DNA of 64,000 nt from Nephrocerus scutellatus. Taxonomy: Eukaryota; Arthropoda; Insecta; Diptera; Pipunculidae. The stretch's first letter is position 1; each line of letters starts with the position of its first letter. A program made the position numbers and the translations under genes. The notes under the pieces are model-generated. The model did no database searches. It saw only the letters and a list, made by a program, of their open reading frames with translations, and was not told the DNA's origin. Location: NCBI GenBank assembly GCA_947095585.1, contig OX352762.1, positions 120,806,930 to 120,870,929 of the forward strand, read 5' to 3'. This document shows, in pieces, positions 43,601 through 49,559 of the stretch.

Positions 43601-45073
43601 TCAATCATCTTCTAAAGACTTCCTCCCAGAACAATCAATTAGCACATGGGTGTTGATTTTTATTATATTTGGAGCGACACTTGTTGTCTGTGTGTTTATC
43701 ACACTGACCTGGTGCTACTACCAGAAGCGCAAACGGAATTCTGGCACTGGTCGACCATTTGCCATTGAGGATTCGGTCTATGATCCAATACTGAATGGCA
43801 ATACTATTCAGGATATTATCGAGATGACAACATCTGGATCTGGATCAGGTGAGTTGGTTATGTGGTTCTTGATGGTCAAATGTTTTTGTATTTTATATTT
43901 TGTGTCTCTCACGCAGCTGGTCTACCGCTTTTGGTGCAACGATCGATCGCCAGGCAAATTCAACTGTGCGGTGTCATTGGTAAGGGACGTTTCGGAGAAG
44001 TATGGCGAGGACGTTGGCGTGGGGAAAATGTAGCTGTGAAGATTTTCTCAAGTCGTGAAGAGTGTTCGTGGTTTCGCGAAGCGGAAATCTATCAAACGGT
44101 CATGTTGCGCCATGAGAATATTCTCGGGTTTATTGCGGCTGATAATAAAGGTATGTTTGTTACTTCTGCTGGAATCACCATCATATTTGGCTCTACAACC
44201 GGTGTCCGGTTGTGGCCTCTCGCAAAAAATCTGTCCAACGGTCCCGATTACGAGCCGATGTCATCCACATATTACATAACTGCGTTTGTCTTCTTTTTTA
44301 GATAATGGTACATGGACACAACTTTGGCTGGTTACCGATTACCATGAAAACGGATCACTCTTCGATTACCTAACAAGTCACACAGTCGATACCAAAACGA
44401 TGCTCAGCATGGCCTTGTCCATTGCCACGGGACTTGCTCACCTGCACATGGATATTGTTGGCACACGTGGTAAACCAGCCATCGCACATCGCGATCTAAA
44501 ATCGAAAAATATTCTCGTAAAGACAAATCTGAGCTGTTGCATTGGCGATTTGGGTTTGGCCGTCCGGCATGTCGAGAAAGATGATTCAGTGGACATTCCG
44601 TCGACACATCGTGTAGGCACCAAGCGCTACATGGCGCCCGAAGTGCTCGACGACAGTATTAATACGTTGCATTTCGATTCGTTCAAGAGAGCCGATGTCT
44701 ACGCGTTTGGCTTGATTCTGTGGGAGGTTGCGCGGCGATGTAATATGGGAATGATTTACGATGAGTACCAGTTGCCGTACTACGATGTGGTTCAGCCGGA
44801 CCCAAGCATCGAAGAGATGAAAAAGGTAAGTTTGTGTGGCCTATCAGATGTCTTATGTTTGTTCGATCGGATTTGTTTCGTTCTTCACAGGTCGTATGCA
44901 TTGACAAAACACGACCGAATATTCCAAATCGATGGCATGCCTCCGAAGTGCTGCATAGTATGGCAAAAGTGATGAAAGAATGTTGGTATCCTAATCCGGC
45001 AGCACGTCTAACGGCGCTGCGTATTAAGAAAACATTGGCCAACATAACTGCCGAGGATAAGGTGAAAAATTAA
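19470..45073 (+). CDS. babo: babo: activin/TGF-beta type I receptor Ser/Thr kinase (whole gene)
   Basis: Coding exons: 19470-19635, 19704-19934, 28369-28483, one of three alternatives (28654-28850, 29429-29571 or 34871-35004), 43543-43848, 43917-44150, 44302-44825 and 44891-45073. All junctions keep phase and give 651, 633 or 630 residues. Order: signal peptide, Thr/Pro/Gln-rich linker, cysteine-rich activin-receptor ectodomain, one membrane helix, GS box, kinase. Babo binds activin-like ligands with a type II receptor at the cell surface and phosphorylates Smad2/Smox. The L45 loop, [13 protein letters not shown], is identical to the vertebrate ALK4/5 class as I know it, which supports Smad2/3 specificity. 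Introns of 8.4 kb and about 15 kb are crowded with transposon relics; the kinase introns are short. Confidence 0.95.
19704..19934 (+). CDS. babo: babo exon 2: extracellular linker
   Basis: Acceptor TTTTCAG (ending 19703), donor GATC|GTAAGT. The 77 residues (about 56-132) include [19 protein letters not shown], a probable N-glycosylation site (NATT), [17 protein letters not shown] and a Q/P-rich run, ending YGKKKD. A low-complexity spacer between the signal peptide and the cysteine-rich domain, as in fly Babo. Confidence 0.9.
20190..21870 (-). mobile_element. R1-like LINE, degraded, in babo intron 2, itself interrupted
   Basis: Minus strand from 21860: endonuclease-RT linker remnants ([13 protein letters not shown]), [13 protein letters not shown] (RT finger) at about 21250, then about 190 bp of the 352-bp repeat family (21120-20930), then [15 protein letters not shown] and [16 protein letters not shown] sequence to about 20700, and more shifted RT sequence to about 20190. 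Many frameshifts. Family shared with 16.9, 31.6-32.9, 41-42.6 and 51.9-54.9 kb. Confidence 0.7.
20928..21125 (-). repeat. Partial copy of the 352-bp repeat family
   Basis: Reverse complement shares ACCAATTCGACCTT, GATGGGGTCTGACA, ATGGCTTC and AACCCTGGCAGCACAT with the complete insertion at 40988-41339 and the copy at about 47850-48160. Confidence 0.6.
21870..22690. repeat. Intron DNA with GTC/GTT microsatellites
   Basis: No gene found. A (GTC)6-7 run lies at about 22331-22350 and GTC/GTT runs at about 22451-22472. The acidic D-runs and R-runs in overlapping frames are translations of these repeats. Confidence 0.6.
22690..24540 (-). mobile_element. Non-LTR retrotransposon copy 1 (RT and C-terminus), dead
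   Basis: Minus-strand reading from 24530: [45 protein letters not shown], then [20 protein letters not shown] (RT finger), [33 protein letters not shown] (first catalytic motif), [20 protein letters not shown] (a degraded RQGC box), [39 protein letters not shown] and [20 protein letters not shown], down to about 22690. The catalytic YADD segment is lost and the frame breaks at least five times. Same family as the longer copy at 25.67-28.17 kb. Confidence 0.85.
24541..25660 (+). mobile_element. Jockey-like LINE RT, internally triplicated
   Basis: Reads [47 protein letters not shown], then one base out of frame [13 protein letters not shown], then [45 protein letters not shown] and [15 protein letters not shown]. 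These are the RT palm (YADD) and thumb of a jockey-like LINE. The first part, starting ACTTATTGGGCAGAAACC, is present three times in tandem at 24542, 24799 and 25056 (period 257 bp). 5' and 3' ends of the LINE are missing. Confidence 0.85.
24542..25312 (+). repeat. Three tandem copies of a 257-bp RT segment
   Basis: Unit starts at 24542, 24799 and 25056. All three carry the same one-base deletion before the YADD codons (AAATCTTGCTGTATG). Units 1 and 2 also lack 9 bp (ATTTTGTTT) that unit 3 keeps, and share the tail CTAGAAAAATTAGG...GGCTATCTAACCAC. Confidence 0.85.
25670..28165 (-). mobile_element. Non-LTR retrotransposon copy 2 (endonuclease, RT, C-terminus), dead
   Basis: Minus strand from about 28165: endonuclease C-terminal half ([17 protein letters not shown], then [18 protein letters not shown] and NQIDQI), a linker frame open at 27804-26920 with [20 protein letters not shown] and [20 protein letters not shown], then [10 protein letters not shown], a stop, [73 protein letters not shown] (catalytic YADD), [44 protein letters not shown] and [20 protein letters not shown]. 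Both catalytic RT motifs survive, but there are about five frameshifts or stops and the endonuclease N-terminus is gone. It lies antisense inside babo intron 2. Confidence 0.9.
28369..28483 (+). CDS. babo: babo exon 3: first half of the cysteine-rich ectodomain
   Basis: Acceptor (CT)n-ATTTACAG (ending 28368), donor TACAG|GTAAAC, phase 1 in and phase 2 out. Encodes [20 protein letters not shown] and [18 protein letters not shown], residues about 133-170, the constant half of the activin-receptor ligand-binding domain (CxC..C......C.....CF). The frame meets a stop just after the donor (AGG TAA), so splicing is obligatory. Confidence 0.95.
28654..28850 (+). CDS. babo: babo alternative ectodomain exon I
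   Basis: Acceptor ACTTCTCCTAG (ending 28653) after a good pyrimidine tract; donor TTTGAAG|GTGCGC. Joined to exon 3 it reads [19 protein letters not shown], a positively charged insert [10 protein letters not shown], then the closing [14 protein letters not shown] box and a tail [14 protein letters not shown]...LP...WC...CC..D.CN is the second half of the three-finger receptor fold. At 197 nt it is the longest of the three alternatives, owing to the loop before the CC box and the tail. An in-frame GT at 28841 is the wrong phase for exon 5, so 28850 is the end. I do not assign the letters a, b or c. Confidence 0.9.
28860..29420. other. babo intron between alternative exons I and II
   Basis: AT-rich, with GAAGTGAAGTGAAGTG at about 28919-28935, a (TG)5 T10 tract after it, and poly-T runs. 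No other exon with a CC..D.CN box found. Confidence 0.5.
29429..29571 (+). CDS. babo: babo alternative ectodomain exon II
   Basis: Acceptor ATCACAATTAG (ending 29428), donor CTCGAG|GTATTT. Joined to exon 3 it reads [19 protein letters not shown], then [10 protein letters not shown] and [20 protein letters not shown]. It has the same cysteine spacing as the other two (CL...C...CC..D.CN) but different ligand-facing loops. 143 nt, 3n+2 like its partners. Confidence 0.92.
29580..30200. other. babo intron DNA after alternative exon II
   Basis: Very AT-rich with poly-A and poly-T tracts. Overlapping frames rich in F, L and Y are translations of poly-T runs and not genes. Confidence 0.5.
30203..30380. 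repeat. Long near-perfect hairpin (178 bp) in babo intron
   Basis: The left arm (30203-30278) starts GCATAGAAACTTTAGTAACT and the right arm (about 30304-30380) is its reverse complement with about five mismatches over 75 bp. A second stem CGTTCTC / GAGAACG is nested in the centre, leaving a loop of only a few bases. Both arms contain GCTGGGTACAGTGAAG. No coding content; either a foldback element or a source of hairpin RNA. Confidence 0.85.
30576..30700. repeat. Two copies of a 61-bp unit
   Basis: GATGGTCC(C/T)TTGTGATGCC followed by ACATGGTGCGAGAGGATTT occurs twice, each ending TTGAACCAGTT, directly before the 286-bp tandem array. Confidence 0.7.
30695..31552 (-). repeat. Three tandem copies of a 286-bp LINE RNase H segment
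   Basis: Units start CCAGTTGGACCTTTGATG at 30695, 30981 and 31266 and are almost identical. The minus strand of each encodes part of a LINE RNase H domain twice over: [17 protein letters not shown] and a second partial copy [18 protein letters not shown], separated by [12 protein letters not shown]. The unit therefore holds an internal duplication of about 45 bp, and the whole was then triplicated. Confidence 0.88.
31556..32530 (-). mobile_element. R1-like LINE: RT thumb and RNase H, degraded
   Basis: Minus strand from about 32500: [11 protein letters not shown] (RT finger), then a deletion, [97 protein letters not shown] (start of RNase H, the catalytic Asp region degraded), [14 protein letters not shown], and the [12 protein letters not shown] segment that is amplified next door. 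A (TGTAG)n microsatellite lies at about 32083-32110 inside it. Confidence 0.75.
32585..32855 (-). mobile_element. R1-like LINE C-terminal zinc tail
   Basis: Minus strand encodes [40 protein letters not shown] and CSCAALAW, the CxxC...H...C domain that ends ORF2 of R1/I-type LINEs. It lies 5' of the RNase H part on the same strand, so the two belong to different or rearranged insertions. Confidence 0.75.
32945..33051 (-). mobile_element. tRNA-derived SINE, copy 1 (head only)
   Basis: Minus strand reads from GTGGGGGCCGTGGCTCAGTG (A box TGGCTCAGTG) to GGTTGGAATCCCAGTAACAC (degenerate B box) and ACTTTTTCACGGTG; the rest is missing. Confidence 0.75.
33052..34120. other. babo intron DNA without recognised genes
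   Basis: No ectodomain-like exon, RT motif or repeat end recognised. At about 33640-33790 the sequence GCGCGAAT-TGCACCGCTCTCGTT is followed by a similar copy (GCGCGAAC-CGCACCGCTCTCATT), a small local duplication. Confidence 0.4.
34125..34180 (+). mobile_element. LINE 3' tail scrap
   Basis: TCTACGCTGTGGTG...AAGGGTGCAAATCCCTTGAAGCG matches the 3' ends at 36.63-36.67 and 7.85-7.89 kb. Confidence 0.5.
34871..35004 (+). CDS. babo: babo alternative ectodomain exon III
   Basis: Acceptor ATATACACTTAG (ending 34870), donor CCAG|GTGAGAGAG. Joined to exon 3 it reads [39 protein letters not shown] and LQGQIP. The CL...PPEDP.WC...CC..D.CN pattern is the closest of the three to the canonical type I receptor form. 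The donor runs into a (GA)n microsatellite of about 30 bp. 134 nt (3n+2), the shortest alternative. Confidence 0.93.
35005..35037 (+). repeat. (GA)n microsatellite at the exon III donor
   Basis: GTGAGAGAGAGAGAGAAAGA and further GA units: the 5' splice site itself is the start of the repeat. Confidence 0.8.
35640..35965 (+). mobile_element. LINE RNase H fragment
   Basis: Plus frames read [38 protein letters not shown] and KADLLAKKG, the DSQ...VWVPGHS...GND.AD signature of the RNase H domain in I/R1/jockey-type LINEs, then [17 protein letters not shown] frameshift occurs near 35870. A SINE is inserted at its 3' end. Confidence 0.85.
35963..36210 (-). mobile_element. tRNA-derived SINE, copy 2
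   Basis: Minus strand from GGGCGCCGTGGCTCAGTAGA (A box) through TGGTTCGAATCCCAGTAACA (B box) to CAACGGTCTGTCGCGCC and an (ATT)n tail. Flanked by CTAAGGTGGATT (35951) and CTAAGGTGAATG (36217), a duplication of about 12 bp with one or two differences. Shorter than copy 4 through an internal deletion. Confidence 0.85.
36320..36670 (+). mobile_element. Jockey-like LINE, internally deleted
   Basis: [18 protein letters not shown] (RT B-box region) is joined directly to the C-terminal [11 protein letters not shown] / [12 protein letters not shown] region and the 3' tail ATAAGGGTGCAAATTTCTTG. Same family as 7.36-7.90 kb. The YADD region has been lost between the two halves. Confidence 0.7.
36677..36842 (+). 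mobile_element. tRNA-derived SINE, copy 3 (3' truncated)
   Basis: Starts GTGGCGCCGTGGCTAAATG, with B box GGTTCGAATCCC at about 36729, then CAGTAACACCAAAAGTATTT and TCTCGCGAATGGGTGACAAA, ending at CTCAATTCGCCGTT. The (ATT)n tail is missing. Confidence 0.85.
36860..37230 (+). mobile_element. LINE RT thumb fragment
   Basis: Reads [34 protein letters not shown] and TWDYHK, the K-LG-F...LTW--H thumb motif of jockey-like and R1-like RTs, then [17 protein letters not shown]. Degraded at both ends. Confidence 0.5.
37380..38210 (-). pseudogene. DDE transposase relic (Tc1/mariner-like)
   Basis: Minus strand: an N-terminal part at 38207-37960 ([20 protein letters not shown]), then at 37784-37380 [54 protein letters not shown] and [19 protein letters not shown] and QNDGATC carry the first two catalytic Asp residues of this widespread insect transposase type. 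At least three frameshifts; the third catalytic residue is absent. Confidence 0.8.
38215..39640. other. babo intron DNA, low complexity
   Basis: AT-rich DNA, a poly-C run at about 38697-38706, and (TATG)n at about 38893-38910. Overlapping 100-residue plus-strand frames at 38671-39092 have no conserved domain. No receptor-like exon found. Confidence 0.45.
39640..40870. repeat. CACGCG-rich tandem satellite, locus 2
   Basis: Five or six diverged units containing CAAAATT(C)CAGCTTTCTA, GGTGGT-AAAAAGGACC, a CCACGCATCA...CACACGCGCCACACGCGA block and CGAGTCACACGAGGGATCTC. Module starts at about 40112, 40270, 40420 and 40613 (period roughly 155-190 bp). A SINE is inserted at 39797-40087. Confidence 0.75.
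39797..40087 (-). mobile_element. tRNA-derived SINE, copy 4 (full length, with target duplication)
   Basis: Minus strand starts GGGCGTCGTGGCTTCGTTGA, has B box GGTTCGAATCCC, the body (TCTCGCGAATGGGTGACAAA, AAGCTTCTCAATTCGC, CTTCCATATGTGTCC, GCGACCATTTGTGTT read on either strand) and ends CGCGCCGAATATTATTATT. Flanked by a perfect 16-bp duplication ACTATACTAAGCTTAA at 39781-39796 and 40088-40103. About 290 bp; the reference copy for the family. Confidence 0.92.
40880..42660 (-). mobile_element. R1-like LINE: ORF1 end and endonuclease, interrupted
   Basis: Minus-strand frame 41892-41332 reads [95 protein letters not shown] and DLTLANPF...[11 protein letters not shown]. This is the apurinic-type endonuclease domain of R1-clade LINEs, with catalytic-type GCDENAHH and SDH present. 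Upstream (42660-41900) are frameshifted ORF1 remnants. After SDHQL the frame is cut by a 352-bp insertion, and endonuclease sequence resumes at about 40960 ([14 protein letters not shown]). Confidence 0.85.
40988..41339 (+). mobile_element. 352-bp non-coding retroposon-like insertion with 16-bp TSD
   Basis: Inserted in the endonuclease of the R1-like LINE and flanked by a perfect duplication GCTGATGGTCTGACAG (40972-40987 and 41340-41355). Body contains AGTAAACCGCAGCCCCCG, GAGCTGGGTCCACACC, ACCAATTCGACCTTGGATGG, GGTATGAGTGACTGGGC and CTAGCAGCACATCC. The 117-residue open frame across it is not kept in the related copies, so it is probably non-coding. No poly-A; no A/B boxes found. Relatives at 20928-21125 (minus) and about 47850-48160 (plus). 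Confidence 0.85.
42905..43540. other. babo intron just before the membrane exon
   Basis: Plain AT-rich sequence; a GGATGATTA-like motif (AGGATTATAGGATGG, AGGATAACAGAATGATTA) repeats loosely at about 42953-43022. No exon recognised. Confidence 0.45.
43543..43848 (+). CDS. babo: babo exon 5: transmembrane helix and start of GS box
   Basis: Acceptor GACTAACCAG (ending 43542), donor GGATCAG|GTGAGT, phase 1 in and out. Encodes [14 protein letters not shown], the helix [20 protein letters not shown], a basic stop-transfer YYQKRKR, a linker and MTTSGSGS, the first half of the GS activation box. It accepts any of the three alternative exons in phase. Residues about 219-320. Confidence 0.95.
43917..44150 (+). 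CDS. babo: babo exon 6: GS box end and kinase N-lobe
   Basis: Acceptor TCTCACGCAG (ending 43916), donor AATAAAG|GTATGT. Encodes [19 protein letters not shown] (GS box end, with the LP motif bound by FKBP12 in relatives), the glycine loop [11 protein letters not shown], catalytic lysine in VAVKIFSS, and [13 protein letters not shown], which is the first half of the L45 loop. Residues about 321-398. Confidence 0.97.
44170..44272 (-). mobile_element. LINE 3'-end scrap filling a babo kinase intron
   Basis: CTCTACAACCGGTGTCCGGT, GTGGCCTCTCGCAAAAA and ACGAGCCGATGTCATCCA match the LINE tail at 63128-63215 over about 85-100 bp. The intron is only 151 bp (44151-44301), so about two thirds of it is transposon-derived. 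Confidence 0.75.
44302..44825 (+). CDS. babo: babo exon 7: kinase core
   Basis: Acceptor TTCTTTTTTAG (ending 44301), donor ATGAAAAAG|GTAAGT, phase 0 out. Begins [20 protein letters not shown] (second half of L45), catalytic loop AHRDLKSKN, metal-binding DLGLAV (DLG, usual for this receptor family), activation segment [28 protein letters not shown] and [11 protein letters not shown]. All catalytic residues are intact. Residues about 399-573. Confidence 0.97.
44891..45073 (+). CDS. babo: babo exon 8: kinase C-lobe end and stop
   Basis: Acceptor TTCTTCACAG (ending 44890). Encodes [35 protein letters not shown] and [12 protein letters not shown], the closing helices of a type I receptor kinase ([20 protein letters not shown] pattern), ending DKVKN and TAA at 45071-45073. 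Confidence 0.97.
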   Translation, partial: VVCIDKTRPNIPNRWHASEVLHSMAKVMKECWYPNPAARLTALRIKKTLANITAEDKVKN

Positions 45074-46960
45074 GAACCAGAAATGACCCGCAGAGATGCA
45101 CAAGATGTTGCATGAGATGAAATAAAATGAAATTGAGTGACAAAATGAGTATATATATATATATGTCAATGATAAGGAGTGAATGTGAAGCTATATACTT
45201 ATGCTAAGACATTATGTAGATATCAAAACAGTTTTTCCAATTTTATATTTACAACGAGTTTGGAAAGAAGCAGAAGGAGAAGGTGAGCGACCATTGTCGA
45301 CAGAAGATTTTATCTCTGTGATTCACAATTTGAGATTATGAGATGAAATTAATATTTTCTGTCTACAGTTTTTGTTTTAAGTCCCTTAAGACTTTGGTCT
45401 TTATTTTACTTTCACAAACGGAAGGAAACAGCGATGCAAATGTGATTTGTTTCTTCTTTTATATTCTGACCGAATTCTACCCAAGAAAATAAACTAAAAA
45501 GCAACAACAAAAGATATTACCTCCTAATGTACATGAACTGCCATCAAACGAACATATAAATGACGACCTTAAGGCTGGACTCATGTTGAGTACGGCGCAG
45601 GCACAGTATAGCGTAGCCAAGTTTTCTTGAAACAAACAATTTTGGACTAAATGTCGTAAAATATTAATGTGCAACATTCAATTAAACACTGCATGCCATA
45701 AAAATGGCAACTGCGCTATGCAGCACTCAAATTGCAGCTAGTCCAGTGAACTTATTTATTGTTTTCAATTTTAAAAGTGAAACAACAAACAAAACATGAA
45801 ATATTTTACATAATGTAGAAAAAAACAAACAAATAACAATATTACCATTAAGAAGACTTCCTTAAAGACTGATAACCTATTTCACAAACACATAGCCATA
45901 CACATAAACAAAACAAAATGCACTATAACAACACTTTCTTTCTTTTTGTTATTACAGTAGGGCGCTCAGGAATTTTCTCTCTCTCTCTCGACTGCCAGAG
46001 AACCAGATTTTGTTTTTAAGTTTGTGTACTTTTTTCGACCAATAATCCATGTGCTGTATCGCTTTTTCCTTTCGTTTGTCTGTTTGGTCGACGACGAACG
46101 ACATGCCAAGACCTCCAACATTGCCTTGCTAAACCTTACTATAAACTCGCATCATTATTCAGACCTAAACTGCTTCCATTCTCCTTTAGTTGCCGGATTT
46201 TACTCTAAGTTCTAGATGTTCGATTCGAATTATGTTAAAAAACAAATCGAACCAACATTTCCTATAAAATTGCCATAAAAACGATCAAACAGATCATCGT
46301 GTAAGTGTTAACAACAACCACAATAACAATACAGAAATCGTTCATTATCTGTTTTGTTTCCTCTAAACATTGAAACAAAAGTTTCAGCAATAATTGCTAA
46401 ATTGTAATTTAATAGAAAATACAACAAAAACACTGACATATCCACTAAGACATGCAATAGAATTTATATGTATACATAATTAAACTCAACCGAAGGAAAT
46501 GACATTATATACAACAATATATATTATATATTATGTAAGGCGGCGACAACAGCATCGGAGTTATAAGTCAGAATTTTAATAATTGAACTTTAAATAGGAT
46601 TGATAATGAGAGAGACAGAGACAGGAATTCAAAACAAAACAAAACAAAACTATTTTAGTGTAAATAAAAATAAATTAAGAAACGTTATCTGAATTTTATC
46701 TCTCCTTATATATTTATAACTTCAAACACTAAACACGACCACACACCACACCACACTAATCCACAGAGAACACATACAAGTATACATAGTTTTAGTAATC
46801 AGATGTATAATACATTTTTTTTTTATCTAATATAAGAATTCGTTAAGAAAATTTTGTAATGGTAGGTATTTTTTCGGAATACGTTCGAAGAAATCCCGAA
46901 AAAAGGGGGAAAATATGAAAATACTCAAATTTTTCTACATTTTGAATTTATTTTCAAGTA
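45074..46960 (+). other. babo: babo 3' UTR and flank
   Basis: AT-rich, free of recognisable transposons, with AATAAA-type signals at about 45121 and in the AAATAAAAATAAATTAAG stretch near 46663. A (CT)n tract lies at about 45978-45990 and (AT)n at about 45150-45162. The lack of TE debris suggests a long retained 3' UTR, but no end can be fixed. Confidence 0.45.
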
Positions 46961-46964
46961 AAAA

Positions 46965-47600
46965 TAAAATTAAAAGACCCAGGAAAAGATCAGAACCCCA
47001 GACCGTTTTACCCAGCTCTGTAGCCGACAAAAAAAAATCCAAGAGAGATTAGAATCCTTTACATTTTCAACATTTTCATTCCCAAATAAAAAGCCTCAGG
47101 GAAAGATTCGAACCTGACATATGTATGTTTGCACCCAGCAATCGAACCGGTCAGATTAAGATTAGAACCCGAGCACTCTAGACTTTCAATATTTTCATTT
47201 TCAAATTAAAAAAAAAAGCTGATAAAATAGTTGAGATTCGAACCGGAGTCCTCTATTTTTTCACCCAGTGCTTTTTAACTGTCGGAAATAAATGCTTAGA
47301 TAGTGATTAGAACCCGAGACCCGTAAATGTTCAACATTTACATTTTCAAATAAAGTAAAAGTTAAAGATCCAGGGTAAGATTCGAACCCAACATCTCCCT
47401 ATGTTTGCACCCAGTGCTCAAACCGGTGAGAAAAATCACTCAGAGGAAGATTAGAACCCGAGCACTCTACACTTTCAACGTTTTCATTTTCAAAAAGTTG
47501 AGATTCGAACCCGAGACCTCAATAGCAAATAAAAATAGAGATATGAACCAAAGTCCACTATATTTCCAACCAGTGCTATAACCGGCGGAAAAAAATGCTT
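46965..47600 (-). repeat. Tandem array of tRNA-like (B-box) repeats
   Basis: GATTCGAACC, the complement of the Pol III B box GGTTCGAATC, occurs at about 47106, 47234, 47381 and 47506, alternating with GATTAGAACCCGAG(C/A)C. Units also share TTGCACCCAGTGCT, AACCGGT and TTTCAA-ATTTTCATTTTCAAA. Compound period about 125-147 bp. Orientation of the tRNA-like motif is minus. No complete tRNA cloverleaf or A box identified. Confidence 0.7.
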
Positions 47601-47849
47601 CGAAAGAGATGAAATGTTTTGGGAATAACGTGAACACCGGCACACAGTGCATAATTCCACGATCCTCTTCGGACGCAGATTAGTAATACGACAATCAACG
47701 TCCATCTTAGACAGATGTGCTAGTATTAACTCAATGGTTAGAGGAGGACCGATCTTAAATCCCTGCAGAACTTTGTTTTACGACAACCGGCTTAGAACCA
47801 CCAGAGAAAACGCATCATTGCACCGGTAACATCAGGGACGTAAACTGAT

Positions 47850-48160
47850 GCTCCAAAGATATTGGTAACATCAGTCTGCCTCTGATGTTGATATGCAAGC
47901 GCTCTACCCGCATTTGAGTAGTAAACCACTGGCCACTACGTAGGTCAAGCCCAGAACAAAACTGGGTCCTCAACCAAAAGTTGGCCCAGACTCAGCTAAC
48001 CTCCAAGGAGATCAACCTCATCTGCGGTGGAGCCAGCCCCCGTAGTACCAACGCAACTTTGGTGAGATCTAACATCAAGGGACTTAGTTCGTTCAGTATG
48101 AGTGCCTGGGCGCGTAAGTACTCTACAAACCCTGGCAGCACATCATCCGGAACCTCGAAC
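47850..48160 (+). mobile_element. Copy of the 352-bp repeat family
   Basis: AGTAAACCACTGGCCACTA, AGAACAAAACTGGGTCCTCA, TTCAGTATGAGTGCCTGGGC and AACCCTGGCAGCACATCATC align in order with the 40988-41339 insertion; the middle has diverged. End points approximate. Confidence 0.6.
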
Positions 48161-48189
48161 CCCATCATTTTTAACTAGTATATCATGCT

Positions 48190-48715
48190 ATCCTAAGCCG
48201 CCCAGAATAGAAACTATCACAGAAACTTTCTCGATGCAAGTGTCATTCATGGATATTGGCATTGGATTGAGGATTCGCTTAGACGACAGGAGACAGCATT
48301 GGGTTTTGGAAGCATTAAATTCTACTCGATTGCTTTCTCTCCATTTCATTAGTCTGTCCAGGTCAGAATTTAACGTGTTTAACATACGCAGTCGATTGAG
48401 TTCCAGCTGAGAGTACTGTCGTCAGCGTAAGAATGAATTGGACTAGAAGTAATGGACAAGAGATCATTATTAAAAATGAGAAAGAATGTCGGGGGCAAAA
48501 CAGAGCCCTGAGGAACGCCAGCATTTATGTGATGTACTTTACACTTGAAATCGTACAAGACAACTTGAATTGAGTGGTCCATAAGATTCCTTCTAATCCA
48601 ATGAAGTAGTTTTTGTTCGACCCAATAAGCACTCATTTTGGACAAAAGAGCTTGGTGGCAAACTCTGTCAAATGCCTTGGAAATATCGAGTGCAACACCT
48701 TTGCATTTATAAATG
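48190..48715 (-). mobile_element. Jockey-like LINE RT fragment
   Basis: Minus strand reads VALDISKAFDRVCHQALLS, KMSAYWVEQKLLHWIRRNL, VHHINAGVPQGSVLPPTFFL, IHSYADDSTLSWN (YADD) and LNSDLDRLMKWRESNRVEF-NASKT. A single frameshift separates the palm and thumb parts. One of the better preserved RT cores here, but it lacks endonuclease and C-terminus. At its 5' side (48700-48752) lies a scrap of R1-like endonuclease ([14 protein letters not shown]). Confidence 0.85.
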
Positions 48716-48759
48716 TAGGTTTAGAGCCCTTATTTAAGATTTCTACATTTGTGTTTGAT

Positions 48760-49250
48760 TTAAATACAAAATTGTTATGACCTTATATTGAAAAACATTT
48801 TATGTACGAAAGCTATCATTGCTTTGATACTGGTAGCGCTACGTCTTGCCTAGGCCGATTACTTTTCATTGGGCGAGCTCTTCTAAGATTTAAGTTTTTG
48901 GGAATAAGTCTTAAGTTTTTCCATTGTGAGAGCTCCGTAAGTGACAGCTGTTAATTTGTGTACAGTACAGTGAAGTACAGTACAGTACAGTGTTTCACAA
49001 TTAAATAAGTTAGGCTGTATGTTGCATCTGCGTTAGTATTCACTTAGATATCTGTGATGATGACTAAAACCGAGAAAATCATCATGTGACCAGAAATACG
49101 ATTTCCTATTTTGTTTTTATTTTTTAGGCCAGCAGGGAAAGGTTAATCAAATTTATGTGAAAAAAGCCAAAACGAAAATTGATTTTCGTGAGTGAGAGAC
49201 GAACCAAACTAAAAGTTTTGTTTGCCAATTTGATTGTTTTAATAGAAACT
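48760..49250. other. Intergenic DNA
   Basis: No gene. A short (GTACA)n run (GTACAGTACAGTGAAGTACA and on) lies at about 48960-48990. Confidence 0.45.
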
Positions 49251-49252
49251 AA

Positions 49253-49555
49253 TGCCTCTTTCGATTTGCATTAAGATTTCTCTCTCGTGGTTTTGGTTTG
49301 ACGTTCTATTTGCAAACTGTACCAGGGGTACGGTTTGATTTTGCATTTTTTTGTAAGGTTTTGTAACCGCGACTGAAACTTTGCTACCCATCGGCAATCG
49401 ACGGGTATGGTTTCGTTTACTCAGCAAGATGTCGAAGAGAGAGCAAGCAGACTTATTTCTCAGTTTGTTTTTGTTGACATTTTGTTACTCTGTTACTTTG
49501 ACAGCTTACCCGTGAATTTGGTTTCGGGTATGGTTTGAGCAAATCGAAAGAGGCA
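49253..49555. mobile_element. MITE with 16-19-bp TIRs and TAA duplication
   Basis: TGCCTCTTTCGATTTGC at the left end and GCAAATCGAAAGAGGCA at the right end are perfect inverted repeats, flanked by TAA on both sides (49250-49252 and 49556-49558). 303 bp, no transposase. A 3-bp TWA duplication fits PIF/Harbinger-type MITEs. Confidence 0.8.
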
Positions 49556-49559
49556 TAAA

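Noticed and set aside
43862..44305. Single 147-residue ORF across the babo GS/kinase exon and its introns
   Set aside because: It reads through the acceptor at 43916 and the donor at 44150; only 43917-44150 is exon, and the remainder is intron plus a LINE scrap.
47000..47600. Cluster of tRNA genes
   Set aside because: Only B-box-like motifs recur; no A boxes, anticodon stems or acceptor stems were found.
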